A stretch of 7,057 nt of DNA from Armatimonadota bacterium. Lineage in GTDB: Bacteria; Armatimonadota; Zipacnadia; Zipacnadales; UBA11051. The notes beneath the pieces are model-generated. The model saw only the letters and a program-made list of their open reading frames with translations, ran no database searches and had not been told where the DNA came from. This document shows, one piece after another, positions 5,850 through 7,057 of this stretch; the stretch's first letter is position 1, and each line of letters begins with the position of its first letter. Made by a program: the position numbers and the translations under genes. Location of the stretch: positions 25,689 through 32,745 of the forward strand of contig DPJP01000242.1 of the NCBI GenBank assembly GCA_003542955.1, written 5' to 3'.

Positions 5850-7057
5850 CTACCACAGGAACCTCTCTCCCGGCGGGATGGTACTGAAGTCGTTGGTGAC
5901 CATGATCTTGTCCAGCACCAGCGACATGGGGCTCGCACCCGCCTTCGCCAGGCACAGGACGTGGGGTCCCGGCGTCAGATGCCAGACGGTTCCGGCTTCC
6001 TGCCGGTGATCCATGAGGCGGTCCCACTGCACGCGTTCGGCCACCTGCTGCCCGGCCACGATCTCCTTGCCGGGGAGGGTCCGTACGCGCCACGGCGTGT
6101 CGTCAACGCGATAGCTGAAGGAGGTCATGTCGCTCTGATCCGGCGCGCCATGCAGCCAGATCACGTAATCGCCCTCGATGCCGAGCTCGAATGGTATCTC
6201 GAGCACCTGCTCTTGCGCATCGGTGAAGCGATAGAGCCCGGGCGCTTCGGTGCCGTCGAGCGGCGTCGCCGCGACCTCCGGCAGATCGCTCAGAGCGACA
6301 AGGGTCTCCACACACTTCGCAAGGGGCTCCGTCCGCGCAAGCAGGAGCGGCGAGGCCGGCGACTCGTGGCCCCAGTCATCCACCGCAGTGACGAGGTAGC
6401 TGTACTCCTCGCCCGGGCGCAGGTTGTAGTCAAGGAGTTCAGGCGCCGAGGGCGACCCCACCAGGCAGGTCTGAGTCGGCTCCACACCCGTCCCGCGCGT
6501 GCGGTAGACCTGATAGTGCGTCACTGTGGAGACGGCAACAGGCTGCCAACGGATGCGCAGGTCGAAGTGGGTGGCCTCGACGAGCGTGGGGGCGCCGGGC
6601 GCCGGAGGTGGCACGATGTCCACATCGCTGCCCCGCCCCTGCGGAGTATAGGCCGGATCATCGGTCAACAGCAGGCGGTCCACGCTGAGGCCCTTGCCTG
6701 CCGCCTCCAGTGTGACTGTCAGCTCGCCGGCGGGCAGGCGCGTCGATCCCAGCATCACCCAGCGCCAGTCGGCCCCGGTCACGGGTACCGTATCCGCTCT
6801 GGCCGCACCGATGGTGGCTGTCAGCCTCCCCTCGGTGACACCCCCGCGATCCTGCCTTACACGCGCCCAGAGCGCGTACTCGCCGCCGGGCTGGACATCC
6901 ACGGCATACGCCAGCTTCCCGACATCATCGTCTCCCTCGCCCCGCGCCTGGCGCACCCACATGCACTTCTCATTGGCGGCGTCGCGGTCGATGGTGATGC
7001 GGAAGGGCGTCTGCTGGGTATCAGGATTCTCGGCCTCGAAGAAGATGCGGCGGGGGG
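5850..7057 (-). CDS. Modular extracellular glycan-binding protein (CBM-like, FnIII, CBM-like), 5' end outside the window
   Basis: The frame is open from the right edge to TAG 5852-5850, giving 401 residues; the start is beyond the window (the first internal ATG at 6962 lies inside a domain). From the edge it reads RRIFFEAENP, the usual start of a carbohydrate-binding beta-sandwich. Residues about 4-140 form module 1 (EYALWARV, DWRWVMLG, GLSVDRLLLTDD). Residues about 149-241 form a fibronectin type III domain (PPPAPGAPTLVEAT, IRWQPV, THYQVYRT, YSYLVTAVDDWGHESPAS). Residues about 275-401 form module 2 (DYVIWLHGA, SFSYRVDD, WHLTPGPHVLCL, LVLDKIMVTND). The two modules share the same order of motifs. 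Such modules are common in extracellular glycosidases and lyases and bind sugars or support catalytic domains. No catalytic domain is visible, though one could lie upstream. It ends 101 bp before the lyase gene on the same strand, so co-transcription and a shared polysaccharide target are inferred. Confidence 0.82.
   Translation of the reverse strand, partial: PRRIFFEAENPDTQQTPFRITIDRDAANEKCMWVRQARGEGDDDVGKLAYAVDVQPGGEYALWARVRQDRGGVTEGRLTATIGAARADTVPVTGADWRWVMLGSTRLPAGELTVTLEAAGKGLSVDRLLLTDDPAYTPQGRGSDVDIVPPPAPGAPTLVEATHFDLRIRWQPVAVSTVTHYQVYRTRGTGVEPTQTCLVGSPSAPELLDYNLRPGEEYSYLVTAVDDWGHESPASPLLLARTEPLAKCVETLVALSDLPEVAATPLDGTEAPGLYRFTDAQEQVLEIPFELGIEGDYVIWLHGAPDQSDMTSFSYRVDDTPWRVRTLPGKEIVAGQQVAERVQWDRLMDHRQEAGTVWHLTPGPHVLCLAKAGASPMSLVLDKIMVTNDFSTIPPGERFLW

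Noticed and set aside
1..7057. tRNA, rRNA, CRISPR array or insertion sequence genes
   Set aside because: No cloverleaf, rRNA-like block, regularly spaced repeat array or transposase motif was seen on either strand.

Overview
The window is high-GC bacterial DNA. Every supported gene lies on the minus strand, so transcription runs from right to left. It looks like part of a glycan-degradation locus from an environmental bacterium. The secreted heparinase II/III-type lyase, the CBM/fibronectin modular protein and the GH116 glycosidase are the kind of set seen in Planctomycetota, Lentisphaerota, Armatimonadota and similar groups. I cannot fix the phylum from the sequence alone.

In order of transcription: (1) 7057-5850 is the C-terminal 401 residues of a modular extracellular protein, made of two related carbohydrate-binding-like beta modules flanking a fibronectin III domain. 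(2) 5748-3016 is a secreted 910-residue heparinase II/III-family polysaccharide lyase with an unusual four-cysteine zinc-ribbon-like insert near its N-terminus. (3) 3015-2847 is a spacer holding a long, nearly perfect inverted repeat (2908-2976) and a second small hairpin (2890-2906). (4) 2846-1155 is a secreted 563-residue protein of unknown family: an Ig-like N-terminal domain, a helical middle and a Cys-containing beta-rich C-terminal part. (5) 1140-517 is a small membrane protein with two transmembrane helices and a C-terminal PDZ domain, 14 bp downstream of gene 4. (6) 520-300 is a decayed remnant of the C-terminus of a zinc-type (MDR) alcohol dehydrogenase, with a one-base frameshift in a G run. 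(7) 316-277 is a small tandem array of a 16-bp AT-richer unit in front of the last gene. (8) 225-1 is the start of a GH116 (GBA2-like) glycoside hydrolase that runs off the left edge.

A reasonable reading, by inference, is that the lyase and the modular binding protein act outside the cytoplasm on an acidic polysaccharide, and that the GH116 enzyme, which has no visible signal peptide, acts on released glycosides in the cytoplasm. Genes 4 and 5 are close enough to be co-transcribed and have no assigned role. The items most worth a second look are the unknown secreted protein with its PDZ partner, the zinc ribbon on the lyase, the palindromic spacer element and the tandem repeat upstream of the GH116 gene. 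I did not find a convincing wholly new system.
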